Source: Erpobdella octoculata
Lineage: Eukaryota; Annelida; Clitellata; Hirudinida; Erpobdellidae
Reading direction: 5' to 3'
DNA length: 64,000 nucleotides
Assembly: GCA_963978895.1 (NCBI GenBank)
Contig: OZ022238.1
Span: forward strand, 44,668,277 to 44,732,276
Shown here: one piece after another, positions 33,409 to 43,451 of the stretch
How positions within the stretch are numbered: position 1 is the stretch's first letter
Layout of the letters: each line of letters starts with the position of its first letter
The notes under the pieces: generated by a model
Databases searched by the model: none
Told to the model about the DNA's origin: nothing
Seen by the model: only the letters and a program-made list of their open reading frames with translations
Position numbers and translations under genes: made by a program

Positions 33409-33629
33409 ATTCGTTTTATGTTTTTTCCCACTGGAAGTAGCAATTTAACAAATTACAGCATTTTGCGTACTCTTTCTACGCGAAGCCTGTTTATGTACTG
33501 GACACACAGTGTCTCCCCGAGATGATCTTGTAGAGTTGCCCATGCTTCAACTGACCGCAACGTCCTAGCTGGCCATGTACCTGGTAGGTTCTACCAAATG
33601 TCAAGGATACACAAGAAAAATTAACAGTT

Positions 33630-33713
33630 GTCAGGATGGCCGAGTGGTCTTATGCGCTGCGTTCAGGTCGCAGTCTAGTTCTCTAGGCGTGGGTTCAAAT
33701 CCCACTTCTGACA
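33630..33713 (+). tRNA. tRNA-Leu(CAG), D-arm variant, copy 62
   Basis: Anticodon at 33664-33666; equals copy 41. Confidence 0.8.
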
Positions 33714-33968
33714 ATTCGTTTTATGTTTTTTCCCACTGGAAGTAGCAAAGATACTATAAGCGTTGAGTTGTATCATCATCAATTTAACAAATAACAGCAT
33801 TTTGCGTACTCTTTCTACGCGAAGCCTGTTTATGTACTGGACACACAGTGTCTCCCCGAGATGATCTTGTAGAGTTGCCCATGCTTCAACTGACCGCAAC
33901 GTCCTAGCTGGCCATGTGCCTGGTAGGTTCTACCAAATGTCAAGGATACACAAGAAAAATTAACAGTT

Positions 33969-34052
33969 GTCAGGATGGCCGAGCGGTCTAAGGCGCTGCG
34001 TTAAGGTCGCAGTCTAGTTCTCTAGGCGTGGGTTCAAATCCCACTTCTGACA
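33969..34052 (+). tRNA. tRNA-Leu(AAG), copy 63
   Basis: Anticodon at 34003-34005; equals copy 42 but with the full-length 305-bp unit. Confidence 0.95.
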
Positions 34053-34273
34053 ATTCGTTTTATGTTTTTTCCCATTGGAAGTAGCAATTTAACAAATAAC
34101 AGCATTTTGCGCACGCTTTCTGCGTGAAGCGTGTTTATGTACTGGACACACAGTGTCTCCCCGAGATGATCTTGTAGAGTTGCCCATGCTTTAACTGACC
34201 GCAACGTCCTAGCTGGCCATGTACCTGGTAGGTTTTACCAAATGTCAAGGATACACAAGAAAAATTAACAGTT

Positions 34274-34357
34274 GTCAGGATGGCCGAGCGGTCTAAGGCG
34301 CTGCGTTCAGGTCGCAGTCTAGTTCTCTAGGCGTGGGTTCAAATCCCACTTCTGACA
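34274..34357 (+). tRNA. tRNA-Leu(CAG), copy 64
   Basis: Anticodon at 34308-34310; equals copy 43. Confidence 0.95.
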
Positions 34358-34612
34358 ATTCGTTTTATGTTTTTTCCCACTGGAAGTAGCAAAGATACTA
34401 GAAGCGTTGAGTTGTATCATCATCAATTTAACAAATAACAGCATTTTGCTCACGCTTTCTGCGTGAAGCGTGTTTATGTACTGGACACACAGTGTCTCCC
34501 CAAGATGATCTTGTAGAGTTGCCCATGCTTCAACTGACCGCAACGTCCTAGCTGGCCATGTGCCTGGCAGGTTCTACCAAATGTCAAGGATACACAAGAA
34601 AAATTAGCAGTT

Positions 34613-34696
34613 GTCAGGATGGCCGAGCGGTCTAAGGCGCTGCGTTAAGGTCGCAGTCTAGTTCTCTAGGCGTGGGTTCAAATCCCACTTCTGACA
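34613..34696 (+). tRNA. tRNA-Leu(AAG), copy 65
   Basis: Anticodon at 34647-34649; equals copy 44. Confidence 0.95.
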
Positions 34697-34917
34697 ATTC
34701 GTTTTATGTTTTTTCCCATTGGAAGTAGCAATTTAACAAATAACAGCATATTGCGCACGCTTTCTGCGTGAAGCGTGTTTATGTACTGGACACACAGTGT
34801 CTCCCCGAGATGATCTTGTAGAGTTGCCCATGCTTCAACTGACCGCAACGTCCTAGCTGGCCATGTACCTGGTAGGTTTTACCAAATGTCAAGGATACAC
34901 AAGAAAAATTAACAGTT

Positions 34918-35001
34918 GTCAGGATGGCCGAGCGGTCTAAGGCGCTGCGTTCAGGTCGCAGTCTAGTTCTCTAGGCGTGGGTTCAAATCCCACTTCTGAC
35001 A
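34918..35001 (+). tRNA. tRNA-Leu(CAG), copy 66
   Basis: Anticodon at 34952-34954; equals copy 45. Confidence 0.95.
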
Positions 35002-35256
35002 ATTCGTTTTATGTTTTTTCCCACTGGAAGTAGCAAAGATACTATAAGCGTTGAGTTGTATCATCATCAATTTAACAAATAACAGCATTTTGCGTACTCT
35101 TTCTACGCGAAGCCTGTTTATGTACTGGACACACAGTGTCTCCCCGAGATGATCTTGTAGAGTTGCCCATGCTTCAACTGACCGCAACGTCCTAGCTGGC
35201 CATGTAACTGGTAGGTTCTACCAAATGTCAAGGATACACAAAAAAAATTAACAGTT

Positions 35257-35340
35257 GTCAGGATGGCCGAGCGGTCTAAGGAGCTGCGTTCAGGTCGCAG
35301 TCTAGTTCTCTAGGCGTGGGTTCAAATCCCACTTCTGACA
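35257..35340 (+). tRNA. tRNA-Leu(CAG), A25 variant, copy 67
   Basis: Anticodon at 35291-35293; equals copy 46. Confidence 0.8.
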
Positions 35341-35595
35341 ATTCGTTTTATGTTTTTTCCCACTGGAAGTAGCAAAGATACTATAAGCGTTGAGTTGTAT
35401 CATCATCAATTTAACAAATAACAGCATTTTGCGTACTCTTTCTACGCGAAGCCTGTTTATGTACTGGACACACAGTGTCTCCCCAAGATGATCTTGTAGA
35501 GTTGCCCATGCTTCAACTGACCGCAACGTTCTAGCTGGCCATGTACCTGGTAGGTTTTACCAAATGTCAAGGATACACAAGAAAAATTAACAGTT

Positions 35596-35679
35596 GTCAG
35601 GATGGCCGAGCGGTCTAAGGCGCTGCGTTCAGGTCGCAGTCTAGTTCTCTAGGCGTGGGTTCAAATCCCACTTCTGACA
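35596..35679 (+). tRNA. tRNA-Leu(CAG), copy 68
   Basis: Anticodon at 35630-35632; equals copy 47. Confidence 0.95.
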
Positions 35680-35933
35680 ATTCGTTTTATGTTTTTCCCA
35701 CTGGAAGTAGCAAAGATACTATAAGCGTTGAGTTGTATCATCATCAATTTAACAAATAACAGCATTTTGCGTACTCTTTCTACGCGAAGCCTGTTTATGT
35801 ACTGGACACACAGTGTCTCCCCGAGATGATCTTGTAGAGTTGCCCATGCTTCAACTGACCGCAACGTCCTAGCTGGCCATGTACCTGGTAGGTTCTACCA
35901 AATGTCAAGGATACACAAGAAAAATTAACAGTT

Positions 35934-36017
35934 GTCAGGATGGCCGAGTGGTCTTATGCGCTGCGTTCAGGTCGCAGTCTAGTTCTCTAGGCGTGGGTTC
36001 AAATCCCACTTCTGACA
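35934..36017 (+). tRNA. tRNA-Leu(CAG), D-arm variant, copy 69
   Basis: Anticodon at 35968-35970; equals copy 48. Confidence 0.8.
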
Positions 36018-36238
36018 ATTCGTTTTATGTTTTTTCCCATTGGAAGTAGCAATTTACCAAATAACAGCATTTTGCGCACGCTTTCTGCGCGAAGCGTGTT
36101 TATGTACTGGACACACAGTGTCTCCCCAAGATGATCTTGTAGAGTTGCCCATGCTTTAACTGACCGCAACGTCCTAGCTGGCCATGTGCCTGGTAGGTTC
36201 TACCAAATGTCAAGGATACACAAAAAAAATTAACAGTT

Positions 36239-36322
36239 GTCAGGATGGCCGAGCGGTCTAAGGAGCTGCGTTCAGGTCGCAGTCTAGTTCTCTAGGCGTG
36301 GGTTCAAATCCCACTTCTGACA
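36239..36322 (+). tRNA. tRNA-Leu(CAG), A25 variant, copy 70
   Basis: Anticodon at 36273-36275; equals copy 49. Confidence 0.8.
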
Positions 36323-36543
36323 ATTCGTTTTATGTTTTTTCCCATTGGAAGTAGCAATTTAACAAATAACAGCATTTTGCGCACGCTTCCTGCGCGAAGC
36401 GTGTTTATGCACTGGACACACAGTGTCTCCCCGAGATGATCTTGTAGCGTTGCCCATGCTTCAACTGACCGCAACGTCCTAGCTGGCCATGTACCTGGTA
36501 GGTTCTACCAAATGTCAAGGATACACAAGAAAAATTAACAGTT

Positions 36544-36627
36544 GTCAGGATGGCCGAGCGGTCTGAGGCGCTGCGTTAAGGTCGCAGTCTAGTTCTCTAG
36601 GCGTGGGTTCAAATCCCACTTCTGACA
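36544..36627 (+). tRNA. tRNA-Leu(AAG), copy 71
   Basis: Anticodon at 36578-36580; equals copy 50, including TCTGAGG. Confidence 0.92.
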
Positions 36628-36848
36628 ATTCGTTTTATGTTTTTTCCCATTGGAAGTAGCAATATACCAAATAACAGCATTTTGCGCACGCTTTCTGCGC
36701 GAAGCGTGTTTATGTACTGGACACACAGTGTCTCCCCAAGATGATCTTGTAGAGTTGCCCATGCTTCAACTGACCGCAACGTCCCAGCTGGCCATGTACC
36801 TGGTAGGTTCTACCAGATGTCAAGGATACACAAGAAAAATTAACAGTT

Positions 36849-36932
36849 GTCAGGATGGCCGAGCGGTCTAAGGCGCTGCGTTCAGGTCGCAGTCTAATTC
36901 TCTAGGCGTGTGTTCAAATCCCACTTCTGACA
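36849..36932 (+). tRNA. tRNA-Leu(CAG), copy 72
   Basis: Anticodon at 36883-36885; equals copy 51 with its T-stem mismatch. Confidence 0.8.
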
Positions 36933-37194
36933 ATTCGTTTTATGTATTTTCCCATTGGAAGTTGCAAAGATACTATAAGCGTTGAGTTGTATCATCATCA
37001 GTAGCAATTTAACAAATAACAGCATTTTGCGCACGCTTACTTCGTGGAGCGTGTTTATGTACTGGACACACAGTGTCTCCCCGAGATGATCTTGTAGAGT
37101 TGCCCATGCTTCAACTGACCGCAACGTCCTAGCTGGCCATGTACCTGGTAGGTTCTACCAAATGTCAAGGATACACAAAAAAAAATTAACAGTT

Positions 37195-37278
37195 GTCAGG
37201 ATGGCCGAGCGGTCTAAGGAGCTGCGTTCAGGTCGCAGTCTAGTTCTCTAGGCGTGGGTTCAAATCCCACTTCTGACA
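37195..37278 (+). tRNA. tRNA-Leu(CAG), A25 variant, copy 73
   Basis: Anticodon at 37229-37231; equals copy 52. Confidence 0.8.
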
Positions 37279-37533
37279 ATTCGTTTTATGTTTTTTCCCA
37301 CTGGAAGTAGCAAAGATACTATAAGCGTTGAGTTGTATCATCATCAATTTAACAAATAACAGCATTTTGCGTACTCTTTCTACGCGAAGCCTGTTTATGT
37401 ACTGGACACACAGTGTCTCCCCGAGATGATCTTGTAGAGTTGCCCATGCTTCAACTGACCGCAACGTCCTAGCTGGCCATGTGCCTGGTAGGTTCTACCA
37501 AATGTCAAGGATACACAAGAAAAATTAACAGTT

Positions 37534-37617
37534 GTCAGGATGGCCGAGCGGTCTAAGGCGCTGCGTTAAGGTCGCAGTCTAGTTCTCTAGGCGTGGGTTC
37601 AAATCCCACTTCTGACA
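37534..37617 (+). tRNA. tRNA-Leu(AAG), copy 74
   Basis: Anticodon at 37568-37570; equals copy 53. Confidence 0.95.
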
Positions 37618-37838
37618 ATTTGTTTTATGTTTTTTCCCATTGGAAGTAGCAATTTAACAAATAACAGCATTTTGCGCACGCTTTCTGCGTGAAGCGTGTT
37701 TATGTACTGGACACACAGTGTCTCTCCGAGATGATCTTGTAGAGTTGCCCATGCTTCAACTGACCGCAACGTCCTAGCTGGCCATGTACCTGGTAGGTTT
37801 TACCAAATGTCAAGGATACACAAGAAAAATTAACAGTT

Positions 37839-37922
37839 GTCAGGATGGCCGAGCGGTCTAAGGCGCTGCGTTCAGGTCGTAGTCTAGTTCTCTAGGCGTG
37901 GGTTCAAATCCCACTTCTGACA
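37839..37922 (+). tRNA. tRNA-Leu(CAG), copy 75
   Basis: Anticodon at 37873-37875; equals copy 54 with CGTAG. Confidence 0.92.
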
Positions 37923-38177
37923 ATTCGTTTTATGTTTTTTCCCACTGGAAGTAGCAAAGATACTATAAGCGTTGAGTTGTATCATCATCAATTTAACAAA
38001 TAACAGCATTTTGCGCACGCTTTCTGCGTGAAGCGTGTTTATGTACTGGACACACAGTGTCTCCCCGAGATGATCTTGTAGAGTTGCCCATGCTTCAACT
38101 GACCGCAACGTTCTAGCTGGCCATGTACCTGGTAGGTTCTACCAAATGTCAAGGATACACAAGAAAAATTAACAGTT

Positions 38178-38261
38178 GTCAGGATGGCCGAGCGGTCTAA
38201 GGCGCTGCGTTAAGGTCGCAGTCTAGTTCTCTAGGCGTGGGTTCAAATCCCACTTCTGACA
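38178..38261 (+). tRNA. tRNA-Leu(AAG), copy 76
   Basis: Anticodon at 38212-38214; equals copy 55. Confidence 0.95.
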
Positions 38262-38482
38262 ATTCGTTTTATGTTTTTTCCCATTGGAAGTAGCAATTTA
38301 ACAAATAACAGCATATTGCGCACGCTTTCTGCGTGAAGCGTGTTTATGTACTGGACACACAGTGTCTCCCCGAGATGATCTTGTAGAGTTGCCCATGCTT
38401 CAACTGACCGCAACGTCCTAGCTGGCCATGTACCTGGTAGGTTTTACCAAATGTCAAGGATACACAAGAAAAATTAACAGTT

Positions 38483-38566
38483 GTCAGGATGGCCGAGCGG
38501 TCTAAGGCGCTGCGTTCAGGTCGCAGTCTAGTTCTCTAGGCGTGGGTTCAAATCCCACTTCTGACA
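38483..38566 (+). tRNA. tRNA-Leu(CAG), copy 77
   Basis: Anticodon at 38517-38519; last gene of the second 6.75-kb block. Confidence 0.95.
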
Positions 38567-38821
38567 ATTCGTTTTATGTTTTTTCCCACTGGAAGTAGCA
38601 AAGATACTATAAGCGTTGAGTTGTATCATCATCAATTTAACAAATAACAGCATTTTGCGTACTCTTTCTACGCGAAGCCTGTTTATGTACTGGACACACA
38701 GTGTCTCCCCGAGATGATCTTATAGAGTTGCCCATGCTTCAACTGACCGCAACGTCCTAGCTGGCCATGTGCCTGGTAGGTTCTACCAAATGTCAAGGAT
38801 ACACAAGAAAAATTAACAGTT

Positions 38822-38905
38822 GTCAGGATGGCCGAGCGGTCTAAGGCGCTGCGTTAAGGTCGCAGTCTAGTTCTCTAGGCGTGGGTTCAAATCCCACTTC
38901 TGACA
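38822..38905 (+). tRNA. tRNA-Leu(AAG), copy 78
   Basis: Anticodon at 38856-38858; would begin a third block, but the spacer breaks at about 39027 (GATCTTGGGTCAATG) and the unit is only 243 bp. Confidence 0.95.
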
Positions 38906-39064
38906 ATTCGTTTTATGTTTTTTCCCATTGGAAGTAGCAATTTAACAAATAACAGCATTTTGCGCACGCTTTCTTCGTGGAGCGTGTTTATGTACTGGAC
39001 ACACAGTGTCTCCCCGAGATGATCTTGGGTCAATGTCAAGGATACACAAAAAAAATTAACAGTT

Positions 39065-39148
39065 GTCAGGATGGCCGAGCGGTCTAAGGAGCTGCGTTCA
39101 GGTCGCAGTCTAGTTCTCTAGGCGTGGGTTCAAATTCCATTTCTGACA
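39065..39148 (+). tRNA. tRNA-Leu(CAG), A25 variant, copy 79
   Basis: Anticodon at 39099-39101; T stem GTGGG/TCCAT relies on two G-U pairs. First member of a 559-bp scrambled duplication. Confidence 0.75.
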
Positions 39149-39239
39149 ATTCGTTTTATGTTTTTTCCCATTGGAATTAGCAATTTAACAAATAACAGCA
39201 TTTTGCGCACGCTTTCTGCGCGAAGCGTGTTTATGCACT

Positions 39240-39261
39240 GGTTCAAATCCCACTTCTGACA
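39240..39261 (+). pseudogene. 22-nt tRNA-Leu 3' fragment
   Basis: T-arm half and acceptor 3' strand only, fused to spacer after TTTATGCACTG. A copy lies at 39799-39820. Confidence 0.85.
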
Positions 39262-39303
39262 ATTCGTTTTATGTTTTTTCCCACTGGAAGTAGCAAAGAT
39301 ACT

Positions 39304-39414
39304 ACGCTTCGCGCAGAAAGCGTGCGCAAAATGCTGTTATTTGTTAAATTGCTAATTGGAAGTAGCAATATACCAAATAACAGCATTTTGCGCACGCTTT
39401 CTGCGCGAAGCGTG
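39304..39414. repeat. Inverted spacer segment forming a 50-bp palindrome
   Basis: 39304-39353 is the reverse complement of the spacer core and is followed after about 12 bases by the same core in normal orientation (39366-39414). Copy at 39863-39973. Confidence 0.85.
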
Positions 39415-39623
39415 TTTATGTACTGGACACACAGTGTCTCCCCAAGATGATCCCACTTCTGACAATTCGTTTTATGTTTTTTCCCATTGGAAGTAGCAAT
39501 TTAACAAATAACAGCATTTTGCGCACGCTTTCTTCGTGGAGCGTGTTTATGTACTGGACACACAGTGTCTCCCCGAGATGATCTTGGGTCAATGTCAAGG
39601 ATACACAAAAAAAATTAACAGTT

Positions 39624-39707
39624 GTCAGGATGGCCGAGCGGTCTAAGGAGCTGCGTTCAGGTCGCAGTCTAGTTCTCTAGGCGTGGGTTCAAATTCCATT
39701 TCTGACA
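39624..39707 (+). tRNA. tRNA-Leu(CAG), A25 variant, copy 80
   Basis: Anticodon at 39658-39660; exact-looking duplicate of copy 79, 559 bp on. Confidence 0.75.
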
Positions 39708-39798
39708 ATTCGTTTTATGTTTTTTCCCATTGGAATTAGCAATTTAACAAATAACAGCATTTTGCGCACGCTTTCTGCGCGAAGCGTGTTTATGCACT

Positions 39799-39820
39799 GG
39801 TTCAAATCCCACTTCTGACA
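39799..39820 (+). pseudogene. 22-nt tRNA-Leu 3' fragment
   Basis: Duplicate of the fragment at 39240; followed by the second inverted segment (39863-39912). Confidence 0.85.
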
Positions 39821-40113
39821 ATTCGTTTTATGTTTTTTCCCACTGGAAGTAGCAAAGATACTACGCTTCGCGCAGAAAGCGTGCGCAAAATGCTGTTATT
39901 TGTTAAATTGCTAATTGGAAGTAGCAATATACCAAATAACAGCATTTTGCGCACGCTTTCTGCGCGAAGCGTGTTTATGTACTGGACACACAGTGTCTCC
40001 CCAAGATGATCTTGTAGAGTTGCCCATGCTTCAACTGACCGCAACGTCCTAGCTGGCCATGTACCTGGTAGGTTCTACCAGATGTCAAGGATACACAAGA
40101 AAAATTAACAGTT

Positions 40114-40197
40114 GTCAGGATGGCCGAGCGGTCTAAGGCGCTGCGTTCAGTTCGCAGTCTAATTCTCTAGGCGTGGGTTCAAATCCCACTTCTGACA
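40114..40197 (+). tRNA. tRNA-Leu(CAG), copy 81
   Basis: Anticodon at 40148-40150; loop TTCAGTT has U at position 37 where G is usual, and the variable arm reads TCTAATT. Confidence 0.8.
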
Positions 40198-40452
40198 ATT
40201 TGTTTTATGTATTTTCCCATTGGAAGTTGCAAAGATACTATAAGCGTTGAGTTGTATCATCATCAATTTAACAAATAACATCATTTTGCGTACTCTTTCT
40301 ACGCGAAGCCTGTTTATGTACTGGACACACAGTGTCTCCCCGAGATGATCTTGTAGAGTTTCCCATGCTTCAACTGACCGCAACGTCCTAGCTGGCCATG
40401 TACCTGGTAGGTTCTACCAAATGTCAAGGATACACAAGAAAAATTAACAGTT

Positions 40453-40536
40453 GTCAGGATGGCCGAGCGGTCTAAGGCGCTGCGTTAAGGTCGCAGTCTA
40501 GTTCTCTAGGCGTGGGTTCAAATCCCACTTCTGACA
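40453..40536 (+). tRNA. tRNA-Leu(AAG), copy 82
   Basis: Anticodon at 40487-40489; with copy 85, one of only two AAG genes followed by the long 339-bp unit. Confidence 0.95.
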
Positions 40537-40791
40537 ATTCGTTTTATGTTTTTTCCCACTGGAAGTAGCAAAGATACTATAAGCGTTGAGTTGTATCATC
40601 ATCAATTTAACAAATAACAGCATTTTGCGTACTCTTTCTACGCGAAGCCTGTTTATGTACTGGACACACAGTGTCTCCCCGAGATGATCTTGTAGAGTTG
40701 CCCATGCTTCAACTGACCGCAACGTCCTAGCTGGCCATGTACCTGGTAGGTTCTACCAGATGTCAAGGATACACAAGAAAAATTAACAGTT

Positions 40792-40875
40792 GTCAGGATG
40801 GCCGAGCTGTCTAAGGCGCTGCGTTCAGGTCGCAGTCTAATTCTCTAGGCGTGGGTTCAAATCCCACTTCTTACA
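40792..40875 (+). tRNA. tRNA-Leu(CAG), damaged, copy 83
   Basis: Anticodon at 40826-40828; the D loop has CTGTCT (G18 lost) and the acceptor strand TTCTTAC breaks the pair at position 3. Probably non-functional. Confidence 0.65.
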
Positions 40876-41096
40876 ATTCGTTTTATGTTTTTTCCCACTG
40901 GAAGTTGCAATTTAACAAATAACAACATTTTGCGCACGCTTTCTGCGCGAAGCGTGTTTATGTTCTTGACACACAGTGTCTCCCCGAGATGATCTTGTAG
41001 AGTTGCCCATGCTTCAACTGACCGCAACGTCCAGGCTGGCCATGTACCTGGTAGGTTCTACCAAATGTCAAGGATACACAAGAAAAATTAACAGTT

Positions 41097-41180
41097 GTCA
41101 GGATGGCCGAGCGGTCTAAGGCGCTGCGTTCAGGTCGCAGTCTAGTTCTCTAGGCGTGGTTTCAAGTCCCACTTCTGACA
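41097..41180 (+). tRNA. tRNA-Leu(CAG), copy 84
   Basis: Anticodon at 41131-41133; T stem GTGGT with loop TTCAAGT. Confidence 0.8.
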
Positions 41181-41435
41181 ATTCGTTTTATGTTTTTTCC
41201 CATTGGAAGTTGCAAAGATACTATAAGCGTTGAGTTGTATCATCATCAATTTAACAAATAACATCATTTTGCGTACTCTTTCTACGCGAAGCCTGTTTAT
41301 GTACTGGACACACAGTGTCTCCCCGAGATGATCTTGTAGAGTTTCCCATGCTTCAACTGACCGCAACGTCCTAGCTGGCCATGTACCTGGTAGGTTCTAC
41401 CAAATGTCAAGGATACACAAGAAAAATTAACAGTT

Positions 41436-41519
41436 GTCAGGATGGCCGAGCGGTCTAAGGCGCTGCGTTAAGGTCGCAGTCTAGTTCTCTAGGCGTGGGT
41501 TCAAATCCCACTTCTGACA
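41436..41519 (+). tRNA. tRNA-Leu(AAG), copy 85
   Basis: Anticodon at 41470-41472; duplicate of copy 82 (983 bp). Confidence 0.95.
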
Positions 41520-41774
41520 ATTCGTTTTATGTTTTTTCCCACTGGAAGTAGCAAAGATACTATAAGCGTTGAGTTGTATCATCATCAATTTAACAAATAA
41601 CAGCATTTTGCGTACTCTTTCTACGCGAAGCCTGTTTATGTACTGGACACACAGTGTCTCCCCGAGATGATCTTGTAGAGTTGCCCATGCTTCAACTGAC
41701 CGCAACGTCCTAGCTGGCCATGTACCTGGTAGGTTCTACCAGATGTCAAGGATACACAAGAAAAATTAACAGTT

Positions 41775-41858
41775 GTCAGGATGGCCGAGCTGTCTAAGGC
41801 GCTGCGTTCAGGTCGCAGTCTAATTCTCTAGGCGTGGGTTCAAATCCCACTTCTTACA
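41775..41858 (+). tRNA. tRNA-Leu(CAG), damaged, copy 86
   Basis: Anticodon at 41809-41811; same D-loop and acceptor defects as copy 83. Confidence 0.65.
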
Positions 41859-42079
41859 ATTCGTTTTATGTTTTTTCCCACTGGAAGTTGCAATTTAACA
41901 AATAACAACATTTTGCGCACGCTTTCTGCGCGAAGCGTGTTTATGTTCTTGACACACAGTGTCTCCCCGAGATGATCTTGTAGAGTTGCCCATGCTTCAA
42001 CTGACCGCAACGTCCAGGCTGGCCATGTACCTGGTAGGTTCTACCAAATGTCAAGGATACACAAGAAAAATTAACAGTT

Positions 42080-42163
42080 GTCAGGATGGCCGAGCGGTCT
42101 AAGGCGCTGCGTTCAGGTCGCAGTCTAGTTCTCTAGGCGTGGTTTCAAGTCCCACTTCTGACA
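42080..42163 (+). tRNA. tRNA-Leu(CAG), copy 87
   Basis: Anticodon at 42114-42116; duplicate of copy 84; flank AATTCATTTT keeps the T run. Confidence 0.8.
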
Positions 42164-42418
42164 ATTCATTTTATGTTTTTTCCCATTGGAAGTTGCAAAG
42201 ATACTATAAGCGTTGAGTTGTATCATCATCAATTTAACAAATAACAGCATTTTGCGTACTCTTTCTACGCGAAGCCTGTTTATGTACTGGACACACAGTG
42301 TCTCCCCGAGATGATCTTGTAGAGTTGCCCATGCTTCAACTGACCGCAACGTCCTAGCTGGCCATGTGCCTGGTAGGTTCTACCAAATGTCAAGGATACA
42401 CAAAAAAAATTAACAGTT

Positions 42419-42502
42419 GTCAGGATGGCCGAGCGGTCTAAGGAGCTGCGTTCAGGTCGCAGTCTAGTTCTCTAGGCGTGGGTTCAAATTCCACTTCTGA
42501 CA
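42419..42502 (+). tRNA. tRNA-Leu(CAG), A25 variant, copy 88
   Basis: Anticodon at 42453-42455; T stem TCCAC gives one G-U pair. Confidence 0.78.
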
Positions 42503-42723
42503 ATTCGTTTTATGTTTTTTCCCATTGGAATTAGCAATTTAACAAATAACAGCATTTTGCGCACGCTTTCTGCGCGTAGCGTGTTTATGCACTGGACACA
42601 CAGTGTCTCCCCGAGATGATCTTGTAGAGTTGCCCATGCTTCAACTGACCGCAACGTCCTAGCTGGCCATGTACCTGGTAGGTTCTACCAAATGTCAAGG
42701 ATACACAAGAAAAATTAACAGTT

Positions 42724-42807
42724 GTCAGGATGGCCGAGTGGTCTTAGGCGCTGCGTTCAGGTCGCAGTCTAGTTCTCTAGGCGTGGGTTCAAATCCCACT
42801 TCTGACA
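42724..42807 (+). tRNA. tRNA-Leu(CAG), intermediate D arm, copy 89
   Basis: Anticodon at 42758-42760; reads GAGTGGTCTTAGGC, with the D-variant loop but an intact 3-bp D stem. It looks like the ancestor of, or a repair from, the C12/U23 class. Confidence 0.9.
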
Positions 42808-43028
42808 ATTCGTTTTATGTTTTTTCCCATTGGAAGTAGCAATATACCAAATAACAGCATTTTGCGCACGCTTTCTGCGCGAAGCGTGTTTATGTACTGG
42901 ACACACAGTGTCTCCCCAAGATGATCTTGTAGAGTTGCCCATGCTTCAACTGACCGCAACGTCCTAGCTGGCCATGTACCTGGTAGGTTCTACCAGATGT
43001 CAAGGATACACAAGAAAAATTAACAGTT

Positions 43029-43112
43029 GTCAGGATGGCCGAGCGGTCTAAGGCACTGCGTTCAGGTCGCAGTCTAATTCTCTAGGCGTGGGTTCAAATC
43101 CCACTTCTGACA
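43029..43112 (+). tRNA. tRNA-Leu(CAG), copy 90
   Basis: Anticodon at 43063-43065; G26 is A; variable arm TCTAATT. Confidence 0.88.
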
Positions 43113-43367
43113 ATTCGTTTTATGTATTTTCCCATTGGAAGTGTCAAAGATACTATAAGCGTTGAGTTGTATCATCATCAATTTAACAAATAACAGCATT
43201 TTGCGTACTCTTTCTACTCGAAGCCTGTTTATGTACTGGACACACAGTGTCTCCCCGAGATGATCTTGTAGAGTTGCCCATGCTTCAACTGACCGCAACG
43301 TCCTAGCTGGCCATGTACCTGGTAGGTTCTACCAAATGTCAAGGATACACAAAAAAAATTAACAGTT

Positions 43368-43451
43368 GTCAGGATGGCCGAGCGGTCAAAGGCGCTGCGT
43401 TCAGGTCGCAGTCTAGTTCTCTAGGCGTGGTTTCAAGTCCCACTTCTGACA
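43368..43451 (+). tRNA. tRNA-Leu(CAG), copy 91
   Basis: Anticodon at 43402-43404; D loop GGTCAAA; T stem GTGGT with loop TTCAAGT. Confidence 0.8.

Larger units (their letters stand above)
25322..38821 (+). repeat. 21-gene tandem segmental duplication (6.75 kb x2)
   Basis: 25322-32070 and 32071-38821 match gene for gene across 21 tRNAs, including private changes (TCTGAGG, CGTAG, the 346-bp unit, ATACTAGAAGCG). I see a 2-bp deletion near 27405 in the first copy and almost no other difference, so the duplication is recent. Confidence 0.92.
40453..42418 (+). repeat. 3-gene block x2 (983 bp each)
   Basis: 40453-41435 and 41436-42418: AAG, damaged CAG, T-stem-variant CAG, with the same unusual changes. 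Confidence 0.9.
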
